Of a DNA stretch of 7,092 bases, positions 5,915 to 7,092 are shown in pieces. The DNA is taken from contig CAADSV010000114.1 of the NCBI GenBank assembly GCA_900751665.1, positions 1 through 7,092 of the forward strand, in the 5' to 3' direction. A program made the position numbers and the translations under genes. The notes beneath the pieces were generated by a model that was not told where the DNA came from, searched no databases, and saw only the letters and a list, made by a program, of their open reading frames with translations. The DNA comes from an uncultured Collinsella sp. (GTDB lineage: Bacteria > Actinomycetota > Coriobacteriia > Coriobacteriales > Coriobacteriaceae). How positions within the stretch are numbered: the first letter of the stretch is position 1; every line of letters begins with the position of its first letter.

Positions 5915-7092
5915 TTAAAGCCGCTGGCACACCGTAGCCACATGCTGCCCATCAAAACCGAACCCCCAGCGCATGCGACCCACGCCGGGGCGCGGTACAC
6001 GGATTTCGTCGATGCCGTCGCGCTCTATGTCGAGCAGCGCCTGCACGGCCAGCAATTCCAGGCCCAGCGCATCCACATCGGGGTCATACATCAAGTTAAT
6101 CGTTATCAGCGGGCGCTCGTCCAGCATGCCAATCGTGTCTGCTAAGTCGAACACAGTACCCGTAGGGAAAACCTGGATGTCCCAGCGACCCGCGCCACAC
6201 TTTCGCCTCGAGGCAGGATTGGCATAGCCCGGCAAGCCAAAGCAGAGCCCCTGCAAGAGCAGATGATATGGCAGCGGCTTATCTGGGTCGGTCTCACCGA
6301 TTCCCGCATCCCCCAGGATGCGGCTTAGCGCCCGCCTCACGGTATCCTCGTTCCCACGGCACAGCCCGTCGCGAAACGCATCGACGTCTCGAATGTCTTC
6401 GGCAGCGCACTCAAACCACTCAACAATTACTAGACGCAAGACCTGGCGAAGCTCTTTATTGGGCAATCGCAAAACACGGAGGCGATCGCCATGCTCTGGC
6501 TCCTCAGTCATATCTGTCGTCAGGAAACCGGACAGATACAGCGCTGTCCACATGCCATCGTCAGGCGAGACATCTGGCTCTGCAGTGCCCAAACAAAGCG
6601 GGACCTCAGCGCACCCATGGGCCTCGAGCAAATCAAACAAGACCGAAAGGCGGTCGAGATTCCACCCGGCGACTACCCTACTCAGGCAATCGGCATATCC
6701 ATACAGATCGGCACGCACAGGCGCCGTGCAGCCTCGGTCCAGAAAACCGATCACACGCTCTGGACTCGAGCAATAGGCCCTGCCAAACCGATACCCCTCG
6801 AGCCATTCACGCGCATCATCAAGGTATTCCTCGCGCCCAGCATGATTCAACAGAGCCAGGACCTCGGCATCCGAAAAGCCGAACCAACGGTCACACCACG
6901 TCGAAAGCGGCGTCGACAGACAATACGAGCAGCCGCGCGAAGAAAGCGCCGCTTCGGCAGGACCGGGACACTCCCCCATCAGACACGTCAGCCGCAACGA
7001 ATCGCGCGCAGTGGCAATGGCGTCGAACAGCACGCGATCGAATAGCCCTGCCGGATCGGCGCCGGAAGCGACCCTCGCGCTCGCACGGCCCA
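5915..7092 (-). CDS. AAA-like/PD-(D/E)XK (DUF1703-type) protein, 5' partial
   Basis: The reading frame stays open to the right edge, so the N-terminus, including the nucleotide-binding half of the AAA-ATPase-like domain, lies outside the window. About 392 codons are visible, the C-terminal two thirds or so of a family that usually has about 500-560 residues. Recognisable parts are FGFSDAEVLALL and REWLEGYRFGRAYCSSPERV (the helical EWYDGYRFG-type region), MWTALYLSGFLT, RLPNKELRQVLRLVIVEWF, then the C-terminal nuclease-like domain with GRWDIQVFP, LITINLMYD and RMRWGFGFDGQHVATV. The first nuclease acid survives (Asp codon 6179-6181). The usual I-E-F-K is replaced by I-N-L-M at 6089-6100, so nuclease activity is probably lost. 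Family members are widespread, often multicopy in gut bacteria, and of unsettled function. A GTG at 7031-7033 is an internal codon, not a credible start. Confidence 0.85.
   Translation of the reverse strand, partial: GRASARVASGADPAGLFDRVLFDAIATARDSLRLTCLMGECPGPAEAALSSRGCSYCLSTPLSTWCDRWFGFSDAEVLALLNHAGREEYLDDAREWLEGYRFGRAYCSSPERVIGFLDRGCTAPVRADLYGYADCLSRVVAGWNLDRLSVLFDLLEAHGCAEVPLCLGTAEPDVSPDDGMWTALYLSGFLTTDMTEEPEHGDRLRVLRLPNKELRQVLRLVIVEWFECAAEDIRDVDAFRDGLCRGNEDTVRRALSRILGDAGIGETDPDKPLPYHLLLQGLCFGLPGYANPASRRKCGAGRWDIQVFPTGTVFDLADTIGMLDERPLITINLMYDPDVDALGLELLAVQALLDIERDGIDEIRVPRPGVGRMRWGFGFDGQHVATVCQRL

Noticed and set aside
6491..7045. 184-codon plus-strand open frame
   Set aside because: It is antisense to the PDDEXK gene, Arg/Gln/Pro-rich with no recognisable domain, and is the expected shadow of a GC-rich gene.

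Overview
The window looks like chromosomal accessory DNA from a high-GC gut actinobacterium of class Coriobacteriia, most likely Collinsella or a close relative. This is inferred from the moderate to high GC, the protein flavour of the two family 2 glycosyltransferases, and a PD-(D/E)XK/AAA-like protein of a type I associate with these genomes. No marker gene here fixes the taxonomy. I see no rRNA, tRNA, CRISPR array, transposase or integrase.

Layout from left to right. (1) Positions 1-90 hold a short 11-bp tandem direct repeat and a terminator-like hairpin oriented for leftward transcription. (2) Positions 73-922 (minus) are a decayed gene for a RecF/SMC/ABC-like ATPase (AAA_15/AAA_21 type). 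The Walker B, signature-like and switch-histidine motifs remain readable. It carries two in-frame nonsense codons and a frameshift, and its 5' end with Walker A is missing. (3) Positions 1046-3296 (plus) are a tight two-gene unit: a GT-A family 2 glycosyltransferase and, 4 bp after its stop, a 10-TM acyltransferase-3 family protein. (4) Positions 3293-4633 (minus) hold a large polytopic membrane protein resembling GT-C-type envelope proteins. It converges on the acyltransferase gene, and the two stop codons overlap by 4 bp. (5) Positions 4634-4870 are a divergent intergenic region with promoter-like elements and a perfect 18-bp palindrome. (6) Positions 4871-5890 (plus) hold a second family 2 glycosyltransferase of the GlfT/galactofuranosyltransferase-like group. 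(7) Positions 5915-7092 (minus, running off the right edge) are the C-terminal two thirds or so of an AAA-ATPase-like/PD-(D/E)XK (DUF1703-type) protein, whose nuclease-like domain seems to have lost its catalytic E-x-K.

The central four genes read as part of a cell-envelope or exopolysaccharide locus: two sugar transferases, one membrane O-acyltransferase that could decorate the product, and one polytopic membrane protein that may be a lipid-linked-sugar-dependent transferase. Acceptor, sugar and acyl group cannot be read from the sequence. The flanks, one dead ATPase and one probably nuclease-dead ATPase fusion, are typical variable-region cargo. I found no convincing new multi-gene system. 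The points most worth following are the palindrome at the glycosyltransferase promoter, the convergent overlapping stops, the degenerate nuclease site and the well-resolved decay of the ATPase gene.
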